Shown piece after piece: positions 1 to 7,242 of a stretch of 33,292 bases of DNA. How positions within the stretch are numbered: position 1 is the first letter of the stretch; each line of letters opens with the position of its first letter. This DNA comes from Promethearchaeota archaeon (GTDB lineage: Archaea > Asgardarchaeota > Lokiarchaeia > Sigyniarchaeales > SOKP01): the NCBI GenBank assembly GCA_019057865.1, contig JAHLWP010000002.1:1-33292 (forward strand), read 5' to 3'. The position numbers and the translations under genes are program-made. A model generated the notes under the pieces. It was not told where the DNA came from, ran no database searches, and saw only the letters and a program-made list of their open reading frames with translations.

Positions 1-360
1 GCCGCCCCAGGTGATATTCAGTAAGGACGTTCCGGCACTGTCATATTTGGCAATGAACGCGTCAGAACCACCCGCCCCAAAGCTATAGGTGTACCCGGTA
101 ATGTAGATATTTCCCGCTCCATCTAATGCAATACCGTTTCCACGATCAATGTTGCTGCCGCCCCAGGTGGTATCGAAATCTAGGGTATAATTAACCGTAG
201 CAGCGATTTTTAGATAATTCTCTCCGAGCACATCATTATCCCCGTCTTTTCCCAAGTTTATGTTAAAGGAATTGGAAGGGCTTTGATTATATTCCATGAA
301 ACATATCGTTGCCATTAAGAAGAAGCCAATTCCCACAATTAAAATGTGTTTTTTATTCAT
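1..360 (-). CDS. SBBP beta-propeller repeat exoprotein, N-terminal part (runs off the left edge)
   Basis: The frame is open from an ATG at 358-360 to the window edge, giving 120 residues of a larger protein. It starts with MNKK and a hydrophobic stretch (about residues 5-22), which reads as a signal peptide or N-terminal anchor. From about residue 65 it shows the SBBP signature: a TWGG motif, then RGNGIALDGAGNIYITGY, then DAFIAKYDSAG, and a second TWGG at the edge. One blade unit is thus complete and the next begins. SBBP proteins are predicted beta-propellers, usually extracellular, and common in Lokiarchaeia. No enzymatic function can be assigned. Its G+C is clearly higher than that of the neighbouring genes, which may reflect repeat-driven composition or transfer. 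It is transcribed leftwards, with a tandem repeat just upstream. Confidence 0.85.
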   Translation of the reverse strand, partial: MNKKHILIVGIGFFLMATICFMEYNQSPSNSFNINLGKDGDNDVLGENYLKIAATVNYTLDFDTTWGGSNIDRGNGIALDGAGNIYITGYTYSFGAGGSDAFIAKYDSAGTSLLNITWGG

Positions 361-378
361 TAATCTACACTTTGTCAA

Positions 379-444
379 ATTTATTTCACTTTTTGGTTAT
401 ATTTATTTCACTTTTTGGTTATATTTATTTCACTTTTTGGTTAT
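379..444. repeat. Perfect tandem repeat, 3 x 22 bp, upstream of the SBBP gene
   Basis: Three identical, directly adjacent copies of a 22-bp unit lie at 379-400, 401-422 and 423-444. On the minus strand the unit contains the core ACCAAAAAGTGAAAT. The array starts 19 bp upstream of the SBBP start codon and is followed, further upstream, by a TATA-like stretch at about 443-452. It could be an operator array or part of the 5' leader; alternatively it is simple slippage. What it does is inference. Confidence 0.85.
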
Positions 445-596
445 AATATACTATTTTGGGTCATTCATATTAAACTTATCTATATCCCCGCAAGCCCCAC
501 ATTTTCGAGAAAATCTTGCCATGAACTCCGAGGTATGAATGAACCCCTTATGAATGTATTATTTCAAAACACGTGAATAAAGATGGCAGATAATAA

Positions 597-814
597 AAAC
601 CTCAAGAATTTAGAGAAAAAATTACCCAATTAATTATTAAAATAATTAGCACGCTAAATATACGAGGAACTACTTTAGCAGATTTTATTGTGAAAAATGT
701 AATGTGATAAGGAGAGAAACGAAAATATATCCTTTTTATAATGAACTCCATCAACAATTATTCAAAGAAATAAGTGTTATAAATACAAATTTTTGTAGTG
801 TGGAGGATTTCTAA
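597..814 (+). pseudogene. Possible decayed coding remnant in the 445-901 gap
   Basis: The stretch 445-901 holds no intact gene. Within it, an open stretch at 597-704 (includes the motif LNIRGTTLADF) overlaps a second at 650-814, shifted by one base, which reads FYCEKCNVIRRETK and continues to a stop at 812-814. Together they look like a single protein broken by one frameshift, with a CxxC near the join. No start codon is clear, and an upstream plus-strand piece (MADNKNLKNLEKK) stops early. I do not recognise the family, and a chance open frame cannot be excluded. Confidence 0.25.
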
Positions 815-901
815 TATTTTAAATGCCAAAAACCCTCTTTAAATAGTCGATGTCGGAAATACTGAAAATCCTACTCAAGCTATAGCCTTTATAATCTGAA
901 C

Positions 902-1564
902 CTAAATTAATGACTTTATTTTATCAATTGTTAATTCTTTTATAGAATTAATAATAATAATATCATCATCTTTATATTCTTTTAATTGATGAGCTGAATG
1001 GTTTCCTGTAAGTACTCCTATAAATGGGCAATCTAAATTATTTGAGAGCATAACATCTTTAGGATGGTCTCCAATTATAATGAATTTTTCATTAGGATAA
1101 TTATTTAACAATATTTCTTTTAATTTTGGGTCCAATTTCCCAAGGTTTTTTAGATCTTCAGTTTCACCTAAAATATAATCAAAAAAACTATAAATTTTTA
1201 AATATTTTACTATTTTTTCTGCCATTTCTTGCTTTTTTGAAGTAATTATACCTAATGAAAAATTATACTCCTTTAGCTCTAACAATTTTTTTTTAACACC
1301 AGGTAATAATTTTGATTGATAGATTCCTTCAGTTCCGTAATACTCACGGAAGGCTTTAGCTAGTATTGAGGGATTCAGATTTGAAACGCTAGCAAACATT
1401 TCTTCCAATGGTGTCCCAATCATCTTTAGGATTGTAATTTTTTCCATTTTAGGAAAATTAAACTTCTTTAAGGCATAGTTAAATGAATTTACAATTCCTT
1501 TTCTATTATTAATTAAAGTGTTATCTAGATCAAAGCTTAATACTATTTTTTTATTAATCTTCAT
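902..1564 (-). CDS. HAD-superfamily phosphatase (phosphoglycolate-phosphatase-like)
   Basis: 220 residues, a typical length for a HAD subfamily I hydrolase. The motifs appear in order: motif I SFDLDNTLINN with the nucleophile Asp12 and acid/base Asp14; a helical cap in between (about residues 20-90); motif II GIITSKK at about residue 105; a conserved Lys in the PKLKEIL region; and motif IV IIIGDHPKDV. These predict Mg-dependent phosphate hydrolysis of a small cytosolic substrate. Resemblance is to phosphoglycolate and pyrophosphate phosphatases, but the substrate cannot be read from sequence. It lies 29 bp downstream of the TPR gene on the same strand and is probably cotranscribed with it. 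The ATG start gives the canonical N-terminus just ahead of motif I. Confidence 0.85.
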   Translation of the reverse strand: MKINKKIVLSFDLDNTLINNRKGIVNSFNYALKKFNFPKMEKITILKMIGTPLEEMFASVSNLNPSILAKAFREYYGTEGIYQSKLLPGVKKKLLELKEYNFSLGIITSKKQEMAEKIVKYLKIYSFFDYILGETEDLKNLGKLDPKLKEILLNNYPNEKFIIIGDHPKDVMLSNNLDCPFIGVLTGNHSAHQLKEYKDDDIIIINSIKELTIDKIKSLI

Positions 1565-1593
1565 AAAAGGATTTAAAAAAGGAATTAATTTAT

Positions 1594-3246
1594 CTAATAA
1601 ATTTTAAAACCTCTAAATAATTTTAAAAGATACATAATTTCCTCAGAACTTTCTATTAATCTTCTCAAATTATAAGGAAAACTATTTAATTCAACCTCTT
1701 TCCCTTCAGAAATCGTATTAATCATTATTTTTATAATTTTTTTATATTTTTCAACGGTATTATCTTCAAAGTCTATTTCTGAAATAACTTCCCAAGCTTT
1801 ATCTAGTTTTCCATTCAAGATACATGATATAGAGGCTAAAACATAACTATGTACAATATGAGATTCCCCAATTTTCTTTAGATTAGCCGCTTTATAATAG
1901 TATCGATATAAATTTTTTACCATTTCTCTTAAAAGAAAATCCTTTGCATCTTCCAGTTGCTCATAAAATTTTATGCTTTCCAAAATAAGAGTAGCTGCTG
2001 TAAAAAATTGCTTGTTTTTCAATCCCTCTTCAGCAATTTTATTTAAGCCTCTTATAATTTGATTGAATATCCCAAATCTATTAAATTCTAAGTTTCCTTC
2101 AACAGCCATATCATAAGCATTTAAATAACTTTCTGTAGATTCGTTTAGATTATCTATCTTCCAGTAATTATCGCCTGCTTTTACAAAATGCTTATATGCC
2201 ATTTCAAAATTTTCTAATTCTTTAAAAATATTAGCACCATCAAAAAAATTAACTGCTGCTTGATTAAAATCCTCTTCCTTTTTAAAATAATTTCCTGCCA
2301 AAACAAAACAAGAAGCACATTCAATAAGATTATTCTGTATTTCTTGATAACATAATCCTGCACCCCGATAATATCTCGCTATTTTATGGTAGTTTTCTTT
2401 TTTCTTCTCAATAGCTTCAGCTAAATCAATATAAGCTCCAGCTTCTCTTTTTGAATATTTTACGAAACGATCATCGTCATCTAGAATTTTATACAAATTT
2501 TTTAATATTTGACATATTTGAGCTGTTGTTGTACTATTATTTTTTTCTTTTAATTTAGTAATCAAATCAGAAAAGAATTCTATTCCATCTAAGATAACTT
2601 CTTTTGCTTCATTATACTCGTCTATTTTTTCATAGCAAGAGAAAATTTGTTGATAAGAATAAGATAGCAAATCATAAAAATTATGAATTTTTGAAATCTT
2701 GATTACTTTTTCATAATGTTTTATAGCATTTCTGAAATTAGAAGTTTTTAGATAAAGACTTGCTATGTTTTCATAATTTCGAGCTAATTTTCTTGTTTCA
2801 TTAAACTCGCTTAAAAGGTTAGTTTCTTGTTTTAGAAATTTAATACTATTTAATATATGCTTTTCTTCTTGTTTACTATCTTGAAACTTTTCATGGTACA
2901 AATCTGCAATCCTTAAGTATAATTCAGCAATTTCATGTAACTTTGCTTGAAATTTATAATCAATAATCTGTTTCTCCCAAAGCTTAATAATAATTTTATA
3001 TAATCTAAGAGACTGGTTAAAATCAAGTTCCTCAATTAATCCCGCAGCAGAATATAAAAATTCTCCCGCTTCAAAATACTCTCCTGAAAAAGCTATTTCA
3101 TTTGAAAAATTTATCGAAGAAGATACGATTTTTTTTATCGATTTATTTCTTTCTCCAGGATCAGTAATTCTTTTAATCTTAGATTCTGATTTTCTGAGTT
3201 TTTCTAAAAAATCTGAATAGTCTATGAATTCATCCTCTTCGATAAT
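1594..3246 (-). CDS. TPR-like helical repeat protein, probably starting at an ATT codon
   Basis: A long all-helical protein with TPR-type units (for example ARNYENIASLYLKTSNFRNA and later SCFVLAGNYFKKEEDFNQAA), likely a protein-binding scaffold. No catalytic motif is seen. A short version can start at a TTG at 2899-2901 (435 aa), but the same frame is open to a TGA at 3259-3261 and codes for helix-rich protein typical of the rest (FSGEYFEAGEFLYSAAGL). That 5' stretch has no ATG, GTG or TTG. It does have GAGGAGAT (minus strand, 3253-3260) followed after 6 nt by ATT at 3244-3246, so an AUU start giving about 550 aa is the simplest reading. The TTG start has no such leader and would waste 345 coding-like bases. 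It is followed by the HAD gene on the same strand. Confidence 0.7.
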   Translation of the reverse strand: MIEEDEFIDYSDFLEKLRKSESKIKRITDPGERNKSIKKIVSSSINFSNEIAFSGEYFEAGEFLYSAAGLIEELDFNQSLRLYKIIIKLWEKQIIDYKFQAKLHEIAELYLRIADLYHEKFQDSKQEEKHILNSIKFLKQETNLLSEFNETRKLARNYENIASLYLKTSNFRNAIKHYEKVIKISKIHNFYDLLSYSYQQIFSCYEKIDEYNEAKEVILDGIEFFSDLITKLKEKNNSTTTAQICQILKNLYKILDDDDRFVKYSKREAGAYIDLAEAIEKKKENYHKIARYYRGAGLCYQEIQNNLIECASCFVLAGNYFKKEEDFNQAAVNFFDGANIFKELENFEMAYKHFVKAGDNYWKIDNLNESTESYLNAYDMAVEGNLEFNRFGIFNQIIRGLNKIAEEGLKNKQFFTAATLILESIKFYEQLEDAKDFLLREMVKNLYRYYYKAANLKKIGESHIVHSYVLASISCILNGKLDKAWEVISEIDFEDNTVEKYKKIIKIMINTISEGKEVELNSFPYNLRRLIESSEEIMYLLKLFRGFKIY

Positions 3247-3260
3247 CTTAGTATCTCCTC

Positions 3261-3520
3261 AAAAAAAATTAATAACTATGCATAAAAATTAATATAAAAA
3301 TAAAAACAGTTTGTTTTCCTTCTTAAATTTTAGAAAAATTTAAAAAGAGGTTCCAATAATGTGGAATTTCAATTTACACATATATAATATACTGAATTAT
3401 TTTTACAAATAGGAAGATTTCGAATATATTTGATACAATTAAAATTTAAGAATTAATTATAAATATAAGAACAATAATATAATTATTAATTAAAAGCAAA
3501 TTATTGAGTAGATCAAAAAG
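3261..3520. promoter_or_regulatory. Divergent intergenic region between the TPR and MoaD-like genes
   Basis: 260 bp of very AT-rich DNA between two divergent genes, so it must hold both promoters. TATA-like stretches occur on both sides (for example near 3285-3300 for the leftward gene and 3455-3490 for the rightward gene). A small inverted repeat, TTCCA-6 nt-TGGAA, lies at 3351-3366 near the middle and could be an operator. No gene is seen. Promoter assignment in DNA this AT-rich is weak. Confidence 0.3.
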
Positions 3521-3730
3521 ATGAAACAAATTTCTGAATTATTGGAAACAGGTATCTATGAAACGTTAACAATAGAGAAAAAAATGACTGTTGGCGATTT
3601 ATTAAAGGATTTAAATCTTGAAAATAAATACTTTGGCATCCTAGTTAATGGAAAGAAAGCAGATGAGAACACAATCATCCACCAAACTGATTCTGTTGTT
3701 GTGCTTCCACATATTGCTGGGGGCTCTTAG
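3521..3730 (+). CDS. MoaD/ThiS-family ubiquitin-fold sulfur carrier ending in GG-Ser
   Basis: 69 residues, the right length for a MoaD/ThiS/SAMP beta-grasp protein. The central motif TVGDLLKDLNL, then GILVNGKKAD, and the C-terminal DSVVVLPHIAGG match the family. The C-terminal Gly-Gly is adenylated by an E1-like enzyme and then thiocarboxylated for molybdopterin, thiamin or tRNA thiolation, or conjugated to proteins. Here one Ser follows the GG, so the diglycine would be exposed only after trimming, as with ubiquitin precursors, unless the protein does not use this chemistry. It stands alone: no E1, MoaE or thiG is in the window. Mo or W cofactor synthesis is a reasonable guess, given a MOT1-type transporter at the right edge, but the distance is about 29 kb. 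Confidence 0.8.
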   Translation: MKQISELLETGIYETLTIEKKMTVGDLLKDLNLENKYFGILVNGKKADENTIIHQTDSVVVLPHIAGGS

Positions 3731-3749
3731 AACGTAATGATTTATTAAC

Positions 3750-3767
3750 TTTTTTATTCTCTTTTTT
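3750..3767 (+). terminator. Oligo-T stop after the MoaD-like gene
   Basis: Two T6 runs (3750-3755 and 3762-3767) start 20 nt after the stop codon. Archaeal RNA polymerase terminates at such oligo-T tracts without needing a hairpin. Confidence 0.5.
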
Positions 3768-3821
3768 AAAGTAGTATATTTGAGATCAATTCTTGAAATT
3801 TTTACAGATCTCTTTAAATAC

Positions 3822-3890
3822 TTACTTTAATTGGTCTGGGAACCCATATAATATGAAAAAAAAAAGAAGATCTAAGATAATAAAACAAAA
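3822..3890 (-). pseudogene. C-terminal remnant of a paralogue of the neighbouring zinc-ribbon membrane protein
   Basis: On the minus strand an open stretch ends at a TAA (3822-3824) with the peptide FILYGFPDQLK. The adjacent intact gene (3988-4629) contains IIILYGFPEQLIEI at about residues 150-163. The DNA is alike too: 3830-3857 and 4155-4182 differ at only a few positions. The copy stops where the intact gene goes on to its zinc ribbons. It reads as the tail of a duplicated and decayed copy, though a short conserved peptide by chance cannot be fully excluded. Confidence 0.5.
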
Positions 3891-3924
3891 TCTCTTTAGA
3901 CTTCAGAGTTTTTATATCAAGATC

Positions 3925-3959
3925 AACATAATAACAAAACAGTTATTTGTTATTATGTT
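3925..3959. terminator. Perfect 14-bp inverted repeat with 7-nt loop
   Basis: The arms AACATAATAACAAA (3925-3938) and TTTGTTATTATGTT (3946-3959) are exactly complementary around the loop ACAGTTA. It lies 28 bp past the stop of the leftward membrane-protein gene and about 195 bp past the rightward MoaD-like gene, so between convergent genes. A bidirectional terminator or RNA-end hairpin fits, and a dimeric protein-binding site is the alternative. Confidence 0.55.
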
Positions 3960-3987
3960 CACACAATAACTTTAACAGACTTAAAAT

Positions 3988-4629
3988 TCACAGACTTTGA
4001 GCCGAGTTTGTAAGTGACTTCCCACAATTTGGGCAAAATTTCTTCTTTAGTTTTAATCCCATCCCACAATAGGGACAAAATTTAGTAATTTGAGGTTTTC
4101 CAGTAATTTCTGCTTCGGTTTGTGTTGATGATGTAGTTTTAGGAGCGATTTCTATTAATTGTTCTGGGAATCCATATAAAATGATAATACTATAGACACA
4201 AATCCCTGCAACAACTATATCACCAAATAAATGCGCTATTAAGATTCCACTAGTTAATTCTGCTCTTGCTAATATTGCAATTGCCCGAATTTCCAAAAAC
4301 ATAGAAAAGGATGTGAATATAAGTACTATGATAGTTACAGCTTTACTAGTTTTTAATACTAGTGTTAAAACACCAAAATTTATACATATAGCAAGATAAA
4401 CAATGCCTATAAAAATCATCCCAATCCAAAAAAATAATGCTGCAGCTAATGATACAGCAGCGGCGGCAATGGCTTCCCCTAAATTAGAAGCAGTTATATC
4501 AAGATTAAAATTAAATAGAACTATTAATGCTTTTAACCCATTTTTTGAGAAAGCCATCAATAATATAGTGATAGAAAAGATAAGTATTATGACACCAGCA
4601 ATGGTCTTTAAAATTTCAACTTTATTCAT
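3988..4629 (-). CDS. Membrane protein with C-terminal double-CxxC zinc ribbon
   Basis: 213 residues. Four to five hydrophobic segments fall within about residues 8-160 (the first IAGVIILIFSITILLMA), including an Ala-rich helix AAAAVSLAAALFF. A Thr/Ser-rich linker follows, then a zinc ribbon FCPYCGMGLKLKKKFCPNCG with two CxxC pairs, as in many archaeal membrane proteins with a cytosolic ribbon. The topology suggests the ribbon is cytoplasmic. No transport or enzyme motif is recognised. A decayed partial copy lies just downstream (3822-3890), so this family was once duplicated here. Upstream, RNase Z is on the same strand, 165 bp away. Confidence 0.75.
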   Translation of the reverse strand: MNKVEILKTIAGVIILIFSITILLMAFSKNGLKALIVLFNFNLDITASNLGEAIAAAAVSLAAALFFWIGMIFIGIVYLAICINFGVLTLVLKTSKAVTIIVLIFTSFSMFLEIRAIAILARAELTSGILIAHLFGDIVVAGICVYSIIILYGFPEQLIEIAPKTTSSTQTEAEITGKPQITKFCPYCGMGLKLKKKFCPNCGKSLTNSAQSL

Positions 4630-4794
4630 ATCAAATAATCACACTTTTTTTAATTTAAAATTATAATATTTTTTTTTAATTTAATGGATTATAAGAAGAA
4701 ATAAAGATATACCTTAATTTATAGATTTCTAAAATAGGGATAGTAAAATAAAATTTTTGTTAAAAATTATTTGAATCAATAGTCTTTAAAAACT

Positions 4795-5778
4795 TCATTT
4801 AAGCTCAATTCTTAAAAGATCTTCTGCTAAGATTGTGTTTGGAAAAATTTCTTTAGCTTCTTCAAGTAATTTTAAAGCATCATCTTGGTATCTTGCTGAG
4901 ATATGCGTCAAGATTAATTGTTTAGCATTCATTTTTATAGCATCAAGGGCAGCATCAACAGAGGTAGAATGTTTCTTTTCTTTAGCTGTTTCAGCTAATA
5001 TCTTAGAATATGTGGCTTCATGAATTAGAATATCAGAATCTTTTCCTAATTCTATTAGGGAATTGCTTGGTGCCAAATCTCCAGAATAAGTAATTTTTCT
5101 ACCTGGTCTTTTTGGACCAACAATTCCTTCTTTTACAGGGTTAATAATTTTTCCATTAAATTCAATCTCTAAACCTTCTTGAAGTTTTTTCCATGTTCTA
5201 CTCTCAGGAATCCCTAACTCTTTAGCTCTTTCAGGATTAAACTTTCCATAACGAGGATTTTCAATAAAAGAATATGCATAAGTAGTTATCGAATGGTTAA
5301 CTAGTGCGAATCTTATTGAGAAATATTTTGACTTATAAATTAAATTATCTTTTATTTTTACAGTATCTTTGGGAACCTCAGTATCTAAGCCTTCAAATTC
5401 TATTAAATCTTTATTAATATGATCAATTTCAACAATTTTAATTGGATATTTAGCTTTTAAGCCTAGGATTTTTTTATGAAGATATATATAAAGGAAAAGA
5501 TTTTGAGGACCAAAAATGGTAAGAGGTGCAGTCCTTTCAATTAGACTTAATCGAAATAAGAATCCTGGAAGACCTATAATATGATCTCCATGAAAATGTG
5601 TTATAAATATCTTTAAAGGTTTATTAAATTTTAAACCTGCTTCTGCAAATCTACGCTGGAAATCTTCTCCACAATCAAACAATAATATTTGATTTTTATA
5701 TCTTAAAGCTATAGCAGATAAATTTCGATTTTTAATAGGAGTAGCCGCAGCACTGCCTAAAATAAATAATTCTATCAT
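4795..5778 (-). CDS. rnz: Ribonuclease Z (tRNA 3'-end endonuclease)
   Basis: 327 residues, the short (ELAC1-like) RNase Z length. The metallo-beta-lactamase core is clear: TPIKNRNLSAIAL near the N-terminus, then FDCGEDFQRRF, then the metal motif THFHGDHIIGLPG (His61, His63, Asp65, His66), a later NHSITTYAYSF, the TYSGDLAPS Asp, HSTSVDAA and LTHISARY. The enzyme cuts pre-tRNA just after the discriminator base so that CCA can be added; it is a cytosolic Zn-dependent dimer. The exosite arm region (about residues 150-195) is present. It lies 21 bp downstream of the coiled-coil gene on the same strand. All metal ligands expected for the family appear to be kept. Confidence 0.95.
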   Translation of the reverse strand: MIELFILGSAAATPIKNRNLSAIALRYKNQILLFDCGEDFQRRFAEAGLKFNKPLKIFITHFHGDHIIGLPGFLFRLSLIERTAPLTIFGPQNLFLYIYLHKKILGLKAKYPIKIVEIDHINKDLIEFEGLDTEVPKDTVKIKDNLIYKSKYFSIRFALVNHSITTYAYSFIENPRYGKFNPERAKELGIPESRTWKKLQEGLEIEFNGKIINPVKEGIVGPKRPGRKITYSGDLAPSNSLIELGKDSDILIHEATYSKILAETAKEKKHSTSVDAALDAIKMNAKQLILTHISARYQDDALKLLEEAKEIFPNTILAEDLLRIELK

Positions 5779-5799
5779 AACTTTTAATTAGCGCTAGTT

Positions 5800-7101
5800 T
5801 TATTTTTTTCTTAACACTGAAATCTCTAACCTTTGTTCGGCATTCTGCTTTTTTAGATCTTCAATTAAACTTTTAAGTTCCTTCAATCTTAAAGTTAAAT
5901 TAGGATCTTCTGCTGAAGCTGGTGGCGGTTGACTCTGAGGTTGAACATAACTACCTTCTAATTTTTCTTGTAATTCATTAATTTTTTTGTCTTTTAATCT
6001 AATTTGAGATTCTAGTTGTTTATATTTACCTTTTATTTGGACAGCTTCGTTTTTAATTGTTTCAATTTCTCCTTCTCTTATTTCAAGTTGTTTCTGTAGA
6101 AAAATAGCCATCTCTCTTTGCATTTTTAATTGTCCTTCCAATTCACTTTGAGGTTTAGCTTGTTCTGGTGGCTTTTCACCGTCGTACTGCTTAAGTTGCT
6201 CTTGAAGAGATCTTATTTGAATTTTAGCCTTATTCAGTTTGTTTTGCAAATCTTGTAAAACTTCAGAAGGAGCACCAGATTGTTCTGTATCAAATTCTAC
6301 TTCAACCTGTTGTATTGTAGATATATCACTCTTTAAATTTTGGATTTCTATATCTCGTTTTTCTAAAAGTTCTTTTAAATCATTAATCTCACTTGTTAAC
6401 TCAGACTCTTCCGTTACTTTTTCTCCCTTTTTTTCCTTCTTTTTGAATTTTTCAAGTTTTTTGTTTAAATCTTGTACTTGTCTTTTAGATTTATTTAGTT
6501 GGTTTTGAAGATCTTCAATTAAAGTTTTCTGAATTGAAGCACTTTCTTTATCTCCATCAGCACCATTTATTAAACTCTGATTCAATTTTGAAATATCTGA
6601 TTTTAGTGTAGCAATTTCTTCTTCTTTCTCTTTCAGTATTACACTAATTTCTGCTTTTTTATCAACTTGTCTTTTTAAATCATTAATAGATGAGCGTTGT
6701 TTATTTATTTTATCTTGTAATTCATTTACTAAAGTATTGAGAGGAGATTTGGGTTTTAAATCTTCTATTCGAATAACTGAAGAAGTAGAATTTTTTTTTT
6801 TTAATTTTTCAAGTTTTTGTTGAAGCTCTATATTTTTTTTTCTTAAAAATCCCATTTTATCTTTTAATTGTCTAAATTGCTTGTCTTTTTCTTCAATTTC
6901 TAAAGTAAATATTGAATCCATTGCTTGCATTTTTTTACTCTTTTTTGTACTGACTGCAGAAGGAATAACTTCTTCTTCCAAATGCATAATATGATCTTCG
7001 AGTTCTTCGATTATATCAAGTAAACTGAGAATTTCTTGTTCTTTTTCCTCCAAATCCTTCTTTAATTGATTGCTTCTATCTTTTAGAGGATCTTTCGACA
7101 T
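5800..7101 (-). CDS. Long coiled-coil protein of unknown function
   Basis: 433 residues, almost entirely heptad-like, charged coiled coil (KKDLEEKEQEILSLLDIIEE and many repeats of the type LQNKLNKAKIQIRSLQEQL). A recurring unit, about 45-50 residues long, of the form LxDLQNxLNKxKxQIxxL can be seen three to four times, which points to internal duplication. A Pro/Gln-rich hinge (about residues 390-400) precedes a last short helix. No signal peptide, membrane segment or catalytic motif. It sits just upstream of rnz and downstream of the ABC transporter genes on the same strand. Structural or scaffolding roles are plausible, but the sequence does not show one. Low-complexity coils match many unrelated proteins, so distant homology would be misleading. 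Confidence 0.7.
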   Translation of the reverse strand: MSKDPLKDRSNQLKKDLEEKEQEILSLLDIIEELEDHIMHLEEEVIPSAVSTKKSKKMQAMDSIFTLEIEEKDKQFRQLKDKMGFLRKKNIELQQKLEKLKKKNSTSSVIRIEDLKPKSPLNTLVNELQDKINKQRSSINDLKRQVDKKAEISVILKEKEEEIATLKSDISKLNQSLINGADGDKESASIQKTLIEDLQNQLNKSKRQVQDLNKKLEKFKKKEKKGEKVTEESELTSEINDLKELLEKRDIEIQNLKSDISTIQQVEVEFDTEQSGAPSEVLQDLQNKLNKAKIQIRSLQEQLKQYDGEKPPEQAKPQSELEGQLKMQREMAIFLQKQLEIREGEIETIKNEAVQIKGKYKQLESQIRLKDKKINELQEKLEGSYVQPQSQPPPASAEDPNLTLRLKELKSLIEDLKKQNAEQRLEISVLRKK

Positions 7102-7242
7102 CTTGAAAAATTACCTTTATTCCTTAAAATAAAATTTTCTTATATTTTACTTATACAATTTTAGTAATTAAATTTTAACTAATATGATAATTTTTAGTTG
7201 TGTTAAAAAGTGGTCAATTCTCGATTCATATTAAAATTAGAC

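Noticed and set aside
296..538. Plus-strand open frame of 80 codons, rich in Phe and Tyr
   Set aside because: It is antisense to the signal-peptide region of the SBBP gene, and its repetitive FHFLVIIYY-like centre comes from the 22-bp tandem repeat.
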